Shown here: piece after piece, positions 8,670-18,054 of the stretch
Numbering within the stretch: position 1 is the first letter of the stretch
Layout of the letters: each line of letters starts with the position of its first letter
From: Symbiodinium natans
Lineage: Eukaryota; Sar; Dinophyceae; Suessiales; Symbiodiniaceae
Direction of reading: 5' to 3'
NCBI GenBank assembly: GCA_905221605.1
Contig: CAJNDS010002423.1
Location: 1-45,000 of the forward strand
Length of the DNA: 45,000 bases
Notes under the pieces: generated by a model
What the model was told of the DNA's origin: nothing
Database searches by the model: none
Seen by the model: the letters and a program-made list of their open reading frames with translations, nothing else
Made by a program: the position numbers and the translations under genes

Positions 8670-10830
8670 CACCAGATATGCCCCACACGGCCAAGGGTCC
8701 GCCAGTGCCGCCAGTGGTGAGCTCCGAGAATGGCATGCTGGACATCGTCCTAACGTTGGATCGTGCAACGGTCACCACATCCTCAGGCAGGGACGAATGT
8801 CAAGCACATACCCTTCCAAGTTTCACAATGCAAGAGAAGTTGTGATTGCAGTCCCCTAAACACTAAACCCTAAGACCCTAAACCCCTAGAGCCTAGAGCA
8901 CTGTCAGGCATCACGATGAAGACGAGGGCCTACAATGGGACAGTGCCGGGGCCAACGATCCGGGTGCGACCGGGTGATGACCTTCGGGTGCACTTCAAGA
9001 ACTTGCTGCCGGACCAGGGAAGCTCATACGTACACAATGAGTTCCTTAGTTGTAGAGTTGGTAACCTTTAACCTTGTTGGGGTGGTATAGTCCCCTTATT
9101 ATTCCCAAAGGTTAACCTTTAGTCCCCCCCAGGTACTGGACAACTAAGGTTCTCAGCTGCCGACGAGTCTAACGTGCACTTTCATGGGCTTTATGTGAGT
9201 GGAGAGCTTCCTTCAGACGATGCCACCGTGACAGTTCTGCCAGGCGAAGACAGAGTGTACGTGACATCCATATCTTCGGATCCTTAGGCGCTGAATGAGT
9301 ACACTTTTTTACACTTTCTGGGGATGCTGAAATCCCCTATATTCCCCTATAAAACTGAAAGTCTACACTTTCGGGGGGGCTTAGCAACTAAGGATCACAT
9401 GCCTGGAACGCACTGGCTGCACCCTCATCGGCATGGCTCCACTGCACTGCAGGTCGGCGGGGGCGCGGCGTCGGCGCTGATTGTGGAGGACCCTCCAGGA
9501 ACTTTGCCATCTGAGGTGGAGGGAGCGCCTGAAGTGATCCTGATGGTAACTGGGTCATGGTTGAAAATCATGTTTATGAATACTTGATATACTTAAACTT
9601 AAACCCGACAACTAGCAAAAATGATTGTTTTTAAATGGTACCCCAACCATGTTGCAGGTCATGCAGATGGACTTGCAAGAACTTGAGAGAATTCGCGGGA
9701 CTCCTGGTTTGGGGTGGCGGGTGGCACCATAACAACATTGGTGAACGGCGAGATCAAGCCGAGTATTCCTGTGGCTGCAGGCGAGTGGACGCGCTTCAGA
9801 GTAGTATACGCTGGGTGGCTGGCCGAGGAGTTGTCGTTCCAGATCATTGGATGTGAGATGGCGCTCCTTGCAAAGGACGGTGTGTACATTCGAGACTTTC
9901 CTCGAATGTTGCTTGGCTCTGCATCCATAGCCGTTGGGGGCAGAGCTGACCTCATGGTGCGCTGTCCCAGTGTAAGCTCAGAGTACCAGGTCACATGGGC
10001 AGGCGACCTCCTTGCAACGGTGACCACTGGAGCCGAACAGAAGCCTTCGGTTGATCTTGAGCCGTGGAGCCCAACATACCCAGCATATCTTGAAAGTCTT
10101 CTAAACACGGAGGCATCCTTGGGTTGCTCCTGTGTCACGAAGTTGGATCGCCGTGATGTGAATGGCCGCCGTTTTGAGAAGGAGGACATTCTGCATCAGA
10201 GCTATCTGGGTGCAGTGGTTGAGCGCGAGATCAGCGCCAGAGAGCATCCTTACCACCAGCATGTCTACCCATTCCAGATCATCTCGGGCTTTGGCGCAGG
10301 CGACAATGACAGACGCGGCAGTGGCAACATTGATGCCAACTACTTTCTGGCCGGTGACTGGCACGACACCATCGAGGGGGCTGGCGTTCTCAGGTACAAA
10401 GCCATGCGTTTTACCGGAAAGGTTGCTTGGATGTGAGAGGTGCAAACCCTTGAATAGCCTCCTTTGTGACTGTAGTGCAACATAGTGCAACATACCTTTT
10501 GATGCTTCCAGCACAGGCCTTCCCTTACTTGTCGCACCGGCATTTGTTCTCTGGTGATTGTTTGGGACTGTGCGCCAGGTCATGCTCCATTGCCATCGGT
10601 TGGACCACGAGGACGTGGGGATGATGGCCGTTGAAATCGTCAACGACTCCGGTCCTTGTGTGTGTGGCGCAGTTCCACTGGAAGGGTGGGAAATTGCAAT
10701 CGTCGTCGGGGCCTCCATCGTCGGAGCTTGCCTGGTAAGCCTTGGACTCATCTTAGGAAACAACAGGATGCAACATGGCTCATGGAGCATTTGCTGTGGT
10801 AAGCGTGCAGCGAACGTACTACCGGCGTGA
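8670..10830 (+). CDS. Multicopper oxidase (laccase-like), six exons, C-terminal membrane anchor
   Basis: Multicopper oxidases oxidise phenols or metal ions at a type 1 copper and reduce oxygen to water at a trinuclear cluster. The exons read by eye are 8670-8786, 8908-9040, 9149-9278, 9393-9545, 9658-10421 and 10579-10830, about 515 residues. In order they show YNGTVPGPTIRVRPGD (first cupredoxin domain), NVHFHGL, GTHWLHPHRHG, HPYHQHVYPFQI and HCHRLDHEDVGMM: all four ligand motifs, including the Cys and the axial Met of type 1 copper. The tail WEIAIVVGASIVGACLVSLG is a transmembrane segment followed by a short Cys/Lys-containing end. No signal peptide or start codon was found, so 5' exons are missing. 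Between 9690 and 9714 the frame shifts (a base seems lost, or two gained), meaning an error, an unseen feature or a recent lesion. Exon 1 is the least certain. Confidence 0.85.
8787..8907 (+). other. Intron 1 of the multicopper oxidase (GC-AG, contains telomeric units)
   Basis: The best join uses a GC donor (TCAG|GCAGGG) and the acceptor TGTCAG|GC, which gives a Gly codon and matches the spacing expected in the family. TCAGGCA occurs at both ends (8783-8789 and 8904-8910). CCCTAAACACTAAACCC-type telomeric units lie near the 3' end. An alternative donor such as GAT C|GTGCAA cannot be excluded. Confidence 0.5.
9041..9148 (+). mobile_element. Introner-like element forming intron 2 (GT-AG, 108 bp)
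   Basis: The terminal inverted repeats CCTTAGTTGT (9044-9053) and ACAACTAAGG (9140-9149) are flanked by the direct repeat GTTC (9041-9044 and 9149-9152). Removing the 108 nt from one GTTC to the next restores GAG TTC TCA in frame. The donor GT comes from the duplicated target and the acceptor AG from the element's terminal repeat. Inner repeats (GGTAACCTTTAACC, GGTTAACC) allow further folding. This is the structure expected of a DNA-transposon-derived introner. Confidence 0.8.
9279..9392 (+). mobile_element. Introner-like element forming intron 3 (GA-AG, 114 bp)
   Basis: The direct repeat GATC (9279-9282 and 9393-9396) flanks a unit beginning CCTTAG and ending CAACTAAG. Removing 114 nt restores TCG GAT CAC ATG in frame. 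Any other cut within the repeat gives implausible boundaries, so this intron appears to use a GA donor with an AG|G acceptor, a boundary class reported for dinoflagellates. It shares the CAACTAAGG 3' end with intron 2. Confidence 0.75.
9546..9657 (+). other. Intron 4 of the multicopper oxidase (GT-AG, 112 bp)
   Basis: Donor ATG|GTAACT and acceptor TTGCAG|GTC, phase 0 on both sides. No telomeric units and no clear inverted termini. Confidence 0.7.
10422..10578 (+). other. Intron 5 of the multicopper oxidase (GT-AG, 157 bp)
   Basis: Donor GGAAAG|GTTGCT and acceptor GCGCCAG|GTC, phase 0. Splicing joins FTGK to VMLHCH, as expected for the last copper motif. It contains a small direct repeat (AGTGCAACATAGTGCAACATA). 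Confidence 0.75.
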
Positions 10831-11545
10831 GAGCTGACAACAAAAGCCTTCATAGCTGAATCCCAGTGCAGCCGGTGGCTGCACCAATGATTTTGGAAGT
10901 TCCGAGCTCTTGTGCGAAGCGGTTTTGACCGAAGTCACACTTTGCACCACGAGCGTCTGTGGCATACAATGCAGCATGCATTGCTCACAGGCGTTTGTAT
11001 GTGTGACGGTTGTGGCATTTTGCGAAGCAAAGCTGCAACCCTTGCACTCAGACGCAAGACGTTTCGTCTGCCTGCTCGGAGAGCGGTTTTGTGTTCTTTT
11101 TTGGGGAAGGGTTCCGGGCTTGGAGAAGGTGGCTCATGTTGCTTGGACATAATATGACCTCTACTACCACTCTGGTAGAGTCAGGGTTTGCCTGTCGTTG
11201 AGCAACAGACACCAGACAGCCATCAGGCAGCCACCGCGCATTCCAATCCTTGGACCTCGGACAGCTGCCCAGGACACCCACGCACAGGTCGGTGCAGATG
11301 TGGAAAAGGTGGGCTGCGCAGGGGCTTCTTTGAATGATATCTTTGGCTTTCTACCTGCTTTACGTTTGATAGATAGGCAGCGACAGCAACATGTAGAAGC
11401 ATGAGCCGGATCAGGCCTGGCGTTCCTGGCTCTGAGGAAACACTGGTAGTCCCTAGCCCAACTATTCCCGCACGGTTCCAGCCCTCAACTGACTGGCTTG
11501 CAGATGCTGGCACGCTGCCAAGGCTGTTGCGGCACAAGGTCAGTT
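10831..11545. other. Unassigned stretch after the multicopper oxidase
   Basis: This is presumably 3' untranslated and intergenic sequence. Overlapping short frames on both strands (60-104 codons) show no known motif. No telomeric array occurs until 11551. Confidence 0.6.
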
Positions 11546-11550
11546 TTAAG

Positions 11551-11602
11551 GTAGGGTTTAGGGGTTCAGGGTTTAGGGTTTAGGTTTTAGGGTTTAGGGT
11601 TC
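11551..11602. repeat. Short TTTAGGG array
   Basis: Six or so TTTAGGG-like units. On both sides of the array the motif TTCTCGCCGCC occurs (near 11600 and 11649). The following stretch to 12270 holds a poly-G tract (about 11699-11710), a CATT tandem repeat near 12125-12150, a GCAT tandem repeat near 12154-12170, and no recognisable gene. Confidence 0.8.
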
Positions 11603-12274
11603 TCGCCGCCCTGCTTGCCGGCAGTTTCCCAGTCCGTGCTCAAAAAGTGTTCTCGCCGCCGTGGAAGGGTTGTCGACTTTGGCACTTCCCCAGGCATGGG
11701 GGGGGGGGGGACGGGTGCATCCTTTTTGCGTGCAGCCGGAAGCATCGGTATTTACAGCGTGTTTGCTGTTTGGCCTGGTGGATTCTGCTCAGGTGGAGGC
11801 ACCTGCAGTTTAGGGCGGAAAGGGACTTGTGAGCCACGACCTGGTGACAAGAGACCGAAAGCGACAAAAGGTCTTAGGACCTCTTCGCCTCAGACCTACG
11901 GAGCTCATGCCTCCCAAAAGCCTTGAGCCACACAAACCCTGCATTTGTGGCTCGCCTCTGGTCCTGAGCGGGTTCCGAATGTAGACTAAGTGTCATTTCG
12001 AGCTCCGCGACAGGCCCTGTCATGTCGTCCAGTAGCACGGATTTGTGTGGCAAGCTTCCTGTGTATGCGCGCCATGCGTGCTGATCATTCTGCTGCGATC
12101 CACGATGCCGCATTTGGATACTCGTTCATTCATTCGTTCATTCATTCAGTCATTCATGCATGCATGCATGCAGGCAAAGCTTAGTCCAATGGTGCAAATT
12201 CCGGCCACATTCCCGGGCGCCATAAGAAGCACAAAGGCGTTGCTGTTTTGGCTTTGAGGTTGAACTGCGGCAGT

Positions 12275-12398
12275 CCTAGCTAGGATAAGGAGGACCCGCA
12301 AAAGGGAACCCCTTCTCAACCTTCTTCTGGCTCTCTTAAACAGGGACCTTATTCAGAGGGTCTATATCCCCAAGCGTCCCCCTAATCCTATCCCCTAG
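12275..12398. mobile_element. Dispersed MITE-like element, copy 1 of the family also at 29348
   Basis: TAGGATAAGGAGGACC at the left end and CCTAATCCTATCCCCTAGG at the right end form imperfect inverted repeats. The interior CTCTTAAACAGGGACCTTATTCAGAGGGTCTAT is shared almost exactly with the copy at 29348-29472. GC and AG could serve as splice boundaries, but no reading frame resumes clearly here. Confidence 0.65.
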
Positions 12399-12520
12399 GC
12401 AGGAAGCCTTTTGCACCGTTGTCCGGGCGATGGCTTCCCTGCTGGCTTGGGGATGTTCGATGCTCGTGCTTATATTCCCATTTTGCTCTCCTCCAACCCT
12501 GCCTGTAGCTCACATGAACA

Positions 12521-12670
12521 TGGGTTTAGGGTTTAGGGCTTAGGGTTTAGGGTTTGAGTAGCTCCCAGGAGCTTTGCCGTTGTCGGAGGCCCCGGTGCCC
12601 CGGTCTGTTCCGATGTCATCTAGCCCTAAACCCTAAACCCTAAACCCTAAACCCGAAGCCCTAAACCCTC
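12521..12670. repeat. Two facing telomeric arrays
   Basis: TTTAGGG units at about 12521-12556 are followed by about 65 nt of unique sequence and then CCCTAAA units at 12623-12668. The arrays are in opposite orientation and so complementary: this could be one intron with both signature ends. Confidence 0.8.
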
Positions 12671-12679
12671 TGTCCTGAC

Positions 12680-13137
12680 AGTACTGGTGCAAGCAAGCGT
12701 TGTTCTGGCCTTGATGTCTCATTGCCCCCCGGGATGGCTTCCTCTGAGTGCCTAAGAAGAGCCCCGCATCTCCCAGCATATTGGGGTTTGCTGGCTCGGC
12801 CGGCTCCAAACAGAGTAGGGCTTAGGGCACCCCGAAGCGGTCCATCAACCGCAGGGACTTTCAAGAGCCGGAGGTGGACCTGCGCAGCTTCCATGTTCAG
12901 GGGCCTGCGGTTGAGGCTGTCTCCACATAGACGAGGGTCAACAGGTTGGCTTGCGCAAAAGCAAACGGGTCGCACATGTCGCACCCTGTCCGTGTGGATG
13001 CCTTGCCCGGGAGGGAAACGGACCAGGATTGCCCAAAGGGGCCTACTTGGTGTCTGAAGGTCAATGTGGGTGCAACACGATGCGTCGGAAAGCAGAAAAG
13101 AAGTGTGCTATCCACGCACTGACTGTGACGTCAACAT
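12680..13137. other. Unassigned GC-rich stretch with overlapping frames
   Basis: Open frames of about 110 codons exist on both strands. One + frame has a protein-like piece near 12841-12930 (SINRRDFQEPEVDLRSF), but splice sites are ambiguous. I cannot decide whether it is coding. Confidence 0.4.
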
Positions 13138-13668
13138 GTGCTCCGCTCGCGCCTCGAGCGGAGCCATGAGAAAGCATCGCCGACGCCGAAAGCAGCCAAA
13201 GATGAATTGAGCAGGATCAGGAGCATTCAGGGACATTCTGGTGCTCTGTGGCACTCCACCGGACTCAGATGGGTAGCCCTCAGCGAGAACGATGAGTCAC
13301 CATGTCACGTTCACCACGTCGTGCCGCGGCACACCTTGGGCCCAAGCCACTTGCAGTGGATGTGCCAGGGTATCGAGGGTACAGCATTCGCCGGGGGGCG
13401 CGAGCCAGTCCAAGCAGCAACGCCGCGCCAAAGATGCGCGAGTACATCCCTCGCAGCCGTGGGCCGTGGCTGTGAACTAAAGGTTGCGCTTCGGATTTCG
13501 CCGAGCGTGTCGGCAGCGATTGCAGTTTATGCCGACAGTACAGGGTCAGGGCCAACCAGCGATACCAGCATCACTGTGACGAGGCTGCAGCCAGCAATCG
13601 GCTTCAGGCACCGTGCAGGCAGAGGTCCTAGCCAATTCGCCATGGAGCATTTGACATCGCGACCGTGA
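13138..13668 (+). CDS. Doubtful ORF, 176 codons, unknown
   Basis: This is the longest uninterrupted + frame in the area. It is S/T/A-rich near its end and has no hydrophobic segment or known motif. An overlapping minus frame of similar length exists, so openness may only reflect GC content. A real gene here would be unusual in having no introns while its neighbours are split every 60 nt. Confidence 0.25.
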   Translation: MLRSRLERSHEKASPTPKAAKDELSRIRSIQGHSGALWHSTGLRWVALSENDESPCHVHHVVPRHTLGPSHLQWMCQGIEGTAFAGGREPVQAATPRQRCASTSLAAVGRGCELKVALRISPSVSAAIAVYADSTGSGPTSDTSITVTRLQPAIGFRHRAGRGPSQFAMEHLTSRP

Positions 13669-14216
13669 GTCAAAAGATGCTGTCGCGTGAATCATGATCT
13701 CTGATTGCATGCCATAGCTGTAGACCAGAAAGTGCTTGCAATGCTTGGAATGGAAACCTGGAATGCGTGCCATTTTGCTCGAGACCTCCTCGTTTAACTT
13801 AGTGTTGCTGTTGGATTCGAACTGTGATAGACATGACAGGACATGAGACGAATACCTGACTGGTAGGACATCAGGCCAGGCACATGGCAGACATGTTGAT
13901 CCCCAAGCGTCACCTCGGTTTTGCAACTTAAGCCAAGCAGATGCCTCTCCTAGCCAAAAGCATAAAGGTTCCAGGGTAGGCCAGGGGACCCTTCGTCGTT
14001 TCACTCCTGGGAGTGCAGCTTTGGCCAAGAAAGTCCGGCTGCTGCCTCGGTGCACCTGCAACCCTCGACCCAGAACCTTTCGTGATCCCCTGCGCCTGAA
14101 AGAGCCCCACGCCTTGATCCATGAGCCTTGAGCACTGAGGCCCTGAAACCTAGGCCCTAGACCCTAATGGGCCCAAAACTCATCGAGCTTGGGCGGTGTT
14201 GGTTTTAAAGGTTTCA

Positions 14217-14415
14217 ACTCCGCCTTGGATCTAAACCCTGAGCCCTACACCCTAAACCCAAAACCCAAAACCCAAAACCCTAAACCCTAAACCCTACACC
14301 CTACACCCTAAACCCTGAACCCTAAACCTTAAACCCTAAACTAATCGCAAATCCTAAACTCTAAGCCCCAAGCCCTAAGCTCGAAACCCGAATCCCGAGA
14401 CCCTAGACCCTAAGC
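14217..14415. repeat. CCCTAAA array, degenerate
   Basis: CCCTAAA units are mixed with CCCTACA, CCCAAAA, CCCTGAA and CCCGAA variants. The stretch 14416-14840 after it has GTTATTGGGGTTGTT-like G/T-rich repeats and no supported gene. Confidence 0.85.
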
Positions 14416-14849
14416 CCACTGTTTGCGCTTACTGGGGCAGGTTGCGCGCCGAAACTCTGATGTTTCTAGGGTTCACCCGCATAACCAATCGGACTATTAA
14501 TATTCGGTGTTGGGGGTCTTTTTTCTTTTTGTGGTTCTTTACTGTAACTTTAGATCCTTATCGTTTTTGGGTTTCTAAATAAGGCAGCTAAAAGTTAGAT
14601 TTTTAACCAGCCTCCTAAGTGCAGCCAAGTTTTTGGGGTTATTGCTGGGGGTATTGTTGGGGTTGTTGTTGGGGATGTTGTCGGGGATCTTGGGGTCATG
14701 AAGATTCCATGTCGCCTCGAGGCCTTTTAACGAGCCGGATCACTGAAACCCTAAACCTCGAAGGCCCCCAAAGCCATAGAATCTACGACAAGCCACCCGA
14801 GGCCATGTTTTGCACCTCGGGTACTGGGAAGCCTGGACCTTGGGTTTAC

Positions 14850-15180
14850 TGTAGGGTTTAGGGTTTAGGGTTTAGGGTTTAGGGTTTAGGGTTCAGGGTT
14901 TCGGGCTTAGGTTGAGGGTTATTGGGGTTGTTACGGAGGGTTGTTGTGGGTTATTAAGGTCGTTACCAGGGTTGTTGTGTTGTATTGGCTTGTTATGGGT
15001 TATTGGGTTGGGGCTGTTATGGGTTGCTGCGGTCGATGGGGTTGCCTTGGTCTCTTGAGGCTGGGTTGTTCGGGGTGTGCTGTCGTGTGGTGATTAGGGT
15101 TGTTAGGGGGTTATTGGGGCTGTTTTGGGTTATTGGGGTTGTTGTGGATTATCGGGAGGGGGGGGGTGGTTTAGGGTAGT
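14850..15180. repeat. TTTAGGG array and GTTATTGGGG-type G/T-rich repeats
   Basis: About seven TTTAGGG units (14850-14915) grade into a long degenerate tract of GGTTATTGGGGTTGTTGTGG-like units. The strand asymmetry (almost no C on +) continues to about 15190. It may be an aged telomeric derivative. Confidence 0.7.
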
Positions 15181-15405
15181 TACGGGGCATTGGGGTTTAG
15201 TACTTCTAGGGTTCTTAATTAATTAGTGCCATTAGTTATGTTCGATTTAGGGGCCTAGGTAGCGTGTTTTTTGTTGGGTGGGTTTGGGGCAGATGATGTT
15301 GTTGCACAGACTGGGGCTGGGAGGCTTGGGGCATCACTCCTGCCACAGTGCAGTCCAGTCTGAGGGGTTCCAAGCTGGAAGATTGGGATGTTCTCCCTGT
15401 TTCTA

Positions 15406-15567
15406 ACAGTCCTTAATGGGGAGTATCGTACCCCCTATCATCATCCCTATCCCTCAACCCTAAACCCTAAACTCTAAACCCTAAACCCTAAACCCTAAAC
15501 CCTAAACCCTAACCCCTAACCCCTAAACCCTAAAACCTAAACCCTAAACCCTCCTATTAAGGACTGT
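15406..15567. mobile_element. Terminal-inverted-repeat element that carries a telomeric array
   Basis: The perfect 12-bp termini ACAGTCCTTAAT (15406-15417) and ATTAAGGACTGT (15556-15567) extend imperfectly inwards (GGGGAG against CTCCT). Most of the interior (15458-15553) is a CCCTAAA array. This is a MITE-like unit with telomeric repeats as internal cargo. Similar GCTGGAAGAT motifs occur near both flanks. Confidence 0.7.
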
Positions 15568-15774
15568 CAGTCTAAGGGGGCACGTCCCAGCTGGAAGATG
15601 TCGTGTCGCGCGCACGGCCAATCAGGTCGTCCAGCTCCAAACCATCCCGGCGATCGCAGGCCCGGTCGTGTGAAGCTGTGAAGCTCTGAAGAAGACCCGT
15701 GCTGTTCGGTCTTCGGCTTCCCTGGTTTAGGGTTTAGGGTTCTGGGTTCTGGGCTCAGAAGCCCGATCAGCCAG

Positions 15775-15862
15775 GATGGCTCTTCGACGACAGTGCTGGC
15801 CCCAGCCCTTCTTCCCTGTCTCCATGTCAGCGAGTGCTGTCAAGGAACTGAACTCAATGTGG
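15775..15862 (+). CDS. Exon island with a possible start Met (29 codons)
   Basis: Acceptor AGCCAG|GATG and donor ATGTGG|GTAGTT. The reading MALRRQCWPQPFFPVSMSAS continues with AVKELNSMW. An ATG at the second base could be a start codon, and the N-terminal character (two Arg, then hydrophobic) would suit a targeting peptide. No family is recognised. Confidence 0.45.
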
Positions 15863-16467
15863 GTAGTTCTCTTCGGTTTTTTTTGGGTCCTTACTTCAAG
15901 GGTGTCGTGCTACATATTAGGACCCAGCAAGGGTCCCTCGTTTAGAGAGCTGCCCATGTGCTCTTATGATGGTAGCTGTCTGAGTGTTGGCGGATGGTGG
16001 TGGCCCGTAGTATCATAGTCAAGTGGGTCAGGGAGAGTCAAGGTGAGATGGATGCCAGATTCGGAAGATGCATACCAGCAGCATCAATAACGCCACAGGC
16101 ATCAACATCAGCAACAGCACCTTTGCGTAATTTCTTGTCTTCTTGTCCATCCTACCCAAAATTTTGTGAGCATTTGTTGCAATGTTTGGGAGTCGGTCGT
16201 TTCCAGCATGTTCCAGATTGGAAAAAGCCGGATGTGCAATCTTACGAAAATAGCTACAGCACAGTAAGACAGCAGCAAGCGCCACAGTGGAGAGCAGGCG
16301 ATACCAACGACACTCACAGAAGTCGCCTCCACGGCCGCAAGGTGCCTCTACTGTTGCATTTCGACGTCAACAAGACGGTCATCCAGTCTGATAGCGTGCA
16401 GATGAAAGGCAGAGTGGGGGTGTTGAGCATTCGGGGAACCCATGGGTCAAGGAAACCACACTTCGGG

Positions 16468-16535
16468 TTGCGGGTTTAGGGTGTTGAGGGTTGAGGGTTG
16501 AGGGGTTGAGGGTTTAGGGGTTGAGGGTTCGGCCT
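16468..16535. repeat. Variant array GGGTTGA/TTTAGGG
   Basis: Units of GGGTTGAG and TTTAGGG alternate. The stretch 15870-16467 before it contains a 161-codon open frame (15994-16479) with no recognisable motif and an overlapping minus frame; I leave it uncalled. Confidence 0.75.
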
Positions 16536-16663
16536 CCAGTGCCGGCAACTGTGGCAACCTGGAACCCTGCCCCACGGCTCCGCAACATGCTCACCTAAAC
16601 TCACACACCCCCCAAAAGTTTGTCGGAACCCTCGAATCCCCGAAGCCCTGAACCCTGAGCAAC

Positions 16664-16722
16664 CCTAAACTCTAAACCCTAAACCCTATACCCTAAAGCC
16701 TAAACCCTAAACCTTAAGCCCT
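16664..16722. repeat. CCCTAAA array before an acceptor
   Basis: About eight units, some CCTTAAG. It is followed by CAACTTGTTGCAG, the acceptor of the exon at 16740. Confidence 0.85.
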
Positions 16723-16739
16723 CAGCCAACTTGTTGCAG

Positions 16740-16789
16740 GTGTGGAGGAAGGCATCCGGGAGGGCATCGCCGACCTCTTCTGGGGCAAC
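16740..16789 (+). CDS. Exon island, unknown protein (16 codons + 2 nt)
   Basis: The strong acceptor TTGTTGCAG and canonical donor AAC|GTGAGC bound 50 nt that read VEEGIREGIADLFWGN, helix-like. C-rich telomeric repeats precede it and a TTTAGGG array (16865-16930) follows. No family is recognised. Confidence 0.55.
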
Positions 16790-16863
16790 GTGAGCAAAGT
16801 TGGAGGCCATGGCGGTATTGTGCCCTGAAGGGAGGGGGGTTCAAGGGGGTAGGTTCATGGGGG

Positions 16864-16932
16864 GGTGTTTAGGGTTCAGGGTTTAGGGTTTAGGGTTTAG
16901 GGTTTAGGGTTTTGGGTTTAGGGTGTAGGGGT
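16864..16932. repeat. TTTAGGG array
   Basis: About nine units on the 3' side of the exon at 16740. The stretch 16933-17180 holds C-rich CTCCC repeats and a poly-C tract near 17127-17138. Confidence 0.9.
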
Positions 16933-17179
16933 AATTAACCCAAGGTTCCCCAATACTCCCCACTACTCCCTAAGGCTCCCTAAGCTTCCCGAAGGTTCCC
17001 TAGGTACTACATGGTTTTGGATTTAGGGCTCAAGGTCTCAGGGAAACTTACCGAACCCAAGATCCCAACCTCGAGCCTTTGAAGACCCTAAACCCCCCTA
17101 AGCCCCTACACTCAACACCCCAGAACCCCCCCCCCCCCGCCCCCAACAATGCAACAACAAATTCCCCAAGAATTAAGCC

Positions 17180-17275
17180 CCCTAAGCCCCCTAACCCCCA
17201 ACCCCCAACCCCCAAGCCCTAAGCCCTAAGCCCTAAACCCTAAACCCTAAATCCCAAATCCTAAACCCCAAACAA
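17180..17275. repeat. CCCTAAA-type array
   Basis: CCCCCTAA, CCCTAAG and CCCTAAA units lie directly before the exon at 17280. Confidence 0.85.
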
Positions 17276-17279
17276 CGAG

Positions 17280-17360
17280 GCTCCGAGACCTGGGAGTGGA
17301 TCAAGGCCGAGCCCACCTGCACTCCCCCGAAGGCCAGCGTCTTGATCTACGGCTCGCGGG
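17280..17360 (+). CDS. Exon island, unknown protein (27 codons)
   Basis: Acceptor AACGAG|GC and donor CGGG|GTTTAGGG. The reading SETWEWIKAEPTCTPPKASV then LIYGSR is W/E/K-containing and protein-like. The donor is the first telomeric unit of the next array. This is a textbook case of the C-rich / exon / G-rich arrangement. Confidence 0.6.
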
Positions 17361-17512
17361 GTTTAGGGTTTAGGGTGTTTAGGGTGTTTAGGGTGTTTAG
17401 GGTGTTTAGGGTTTTTCGGGTTTAGGGTTAAGGGTGTTTAGGGTGTTTAGGGTGTTTAGGGTTTTTAGGGTTTTTAGGGTTTAGGGTTTAGGGTTTAGGG
17501 TTAAGGGCGCAT
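17361..17512. repeat. TTTAGGG array with a 10-mer variant
   Basis: It starts with TTTAGGG, then homogeneous GGGTGTTTA-type units (about eight) in two blocks, then GGGTTTTTA and perfect TTTAGGG. It begins at the donor of the exon at 17280. Confidence 0.95.
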
Positions 17513-17535
17513 CCCCCTCCGAAAATTCCTGCAAG

Positions 17536-17697
17536 GGCCTTGAAGTGCACCCGTCCCGAACGCCCTATCGCCCTCAGACCCGAACTTGCTCCCGAGGATG
17601 ATATCCTGGCCGTGGGAACCACGCCCCTGAACTACACCCAGTGGTGCAAGCGCACGGTGAAGGACCCCCGAAGAGGGCTGGAGTGTTTCGATGGGGG
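17536..17697 (+). CDS. Exon island, unknown protein (about 53 codons)
   Basis: After the acceptor CTGCAAG|GG the frame reads CTRPERPIALRPELAPEDDI, then LAVGTTPLNYTQWCKRTVKD, with a Cys/Trp-rich end. The composition is convincingly protein-like. The 3' boundary is unsure: GGCTGGA|GTGTTT, or a GA or GC donor just before the poly-C at 17708. No family is recognised. Confidence 0.6.
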
Positions 17698-17876
17698 CTC
17701 ACCCACCCCCCCCCAAACCCCTCCTAAAACCTTGAGCATGCCCATGACAGCCGGTAGTTGGAGGCTGGAGTGAGTTGGCGGGCCTGCGGCGAAAGCCTCT
17801 TCTGTTTTGAGGGCTGGGGGATCATGGCTTCTCCTTGCCCCTCAACTGCTGCCCTGCTTTCCCTGCTTTTGGCCAG

Positions 17877-17909
17877 GACAAGAAGGAGATGAAAGCAGCT
17901 GCTGCTTAG
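17877..17909 (+). CDS. Terminal exon, ends KKEMKAAAA
   Basis: The acceptor TTTTGGCCAG after a pyrimidine-rich tract leads into DKKEMKAAAA and a TAG stop at 17907-17909. It most likely ends the gene that includes the exons at 17280 and 17536. Confidence 0.5.
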   Translation, partial: DKKEMKAAAA

Positions 17910-18054
17910 CTGGACCCCAACCCTGAACCCAAAAAACCAAACATCCCAAATCTTAAACCCAAAGCCCTAAAACCCCCCAAAACCCCAAAAACCCCAAACC
18001 TAAATCCTTCTCCCCCCCCTTCAAAACAAGATAATAGAAAACCAATAAAACCCG

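Noticed and set aside
10101-10853. 250-codon open frame on the minus strand
   Set aside because: It lies opposite the multicopper oxidase exons, which carry clear motifs on the + strand.
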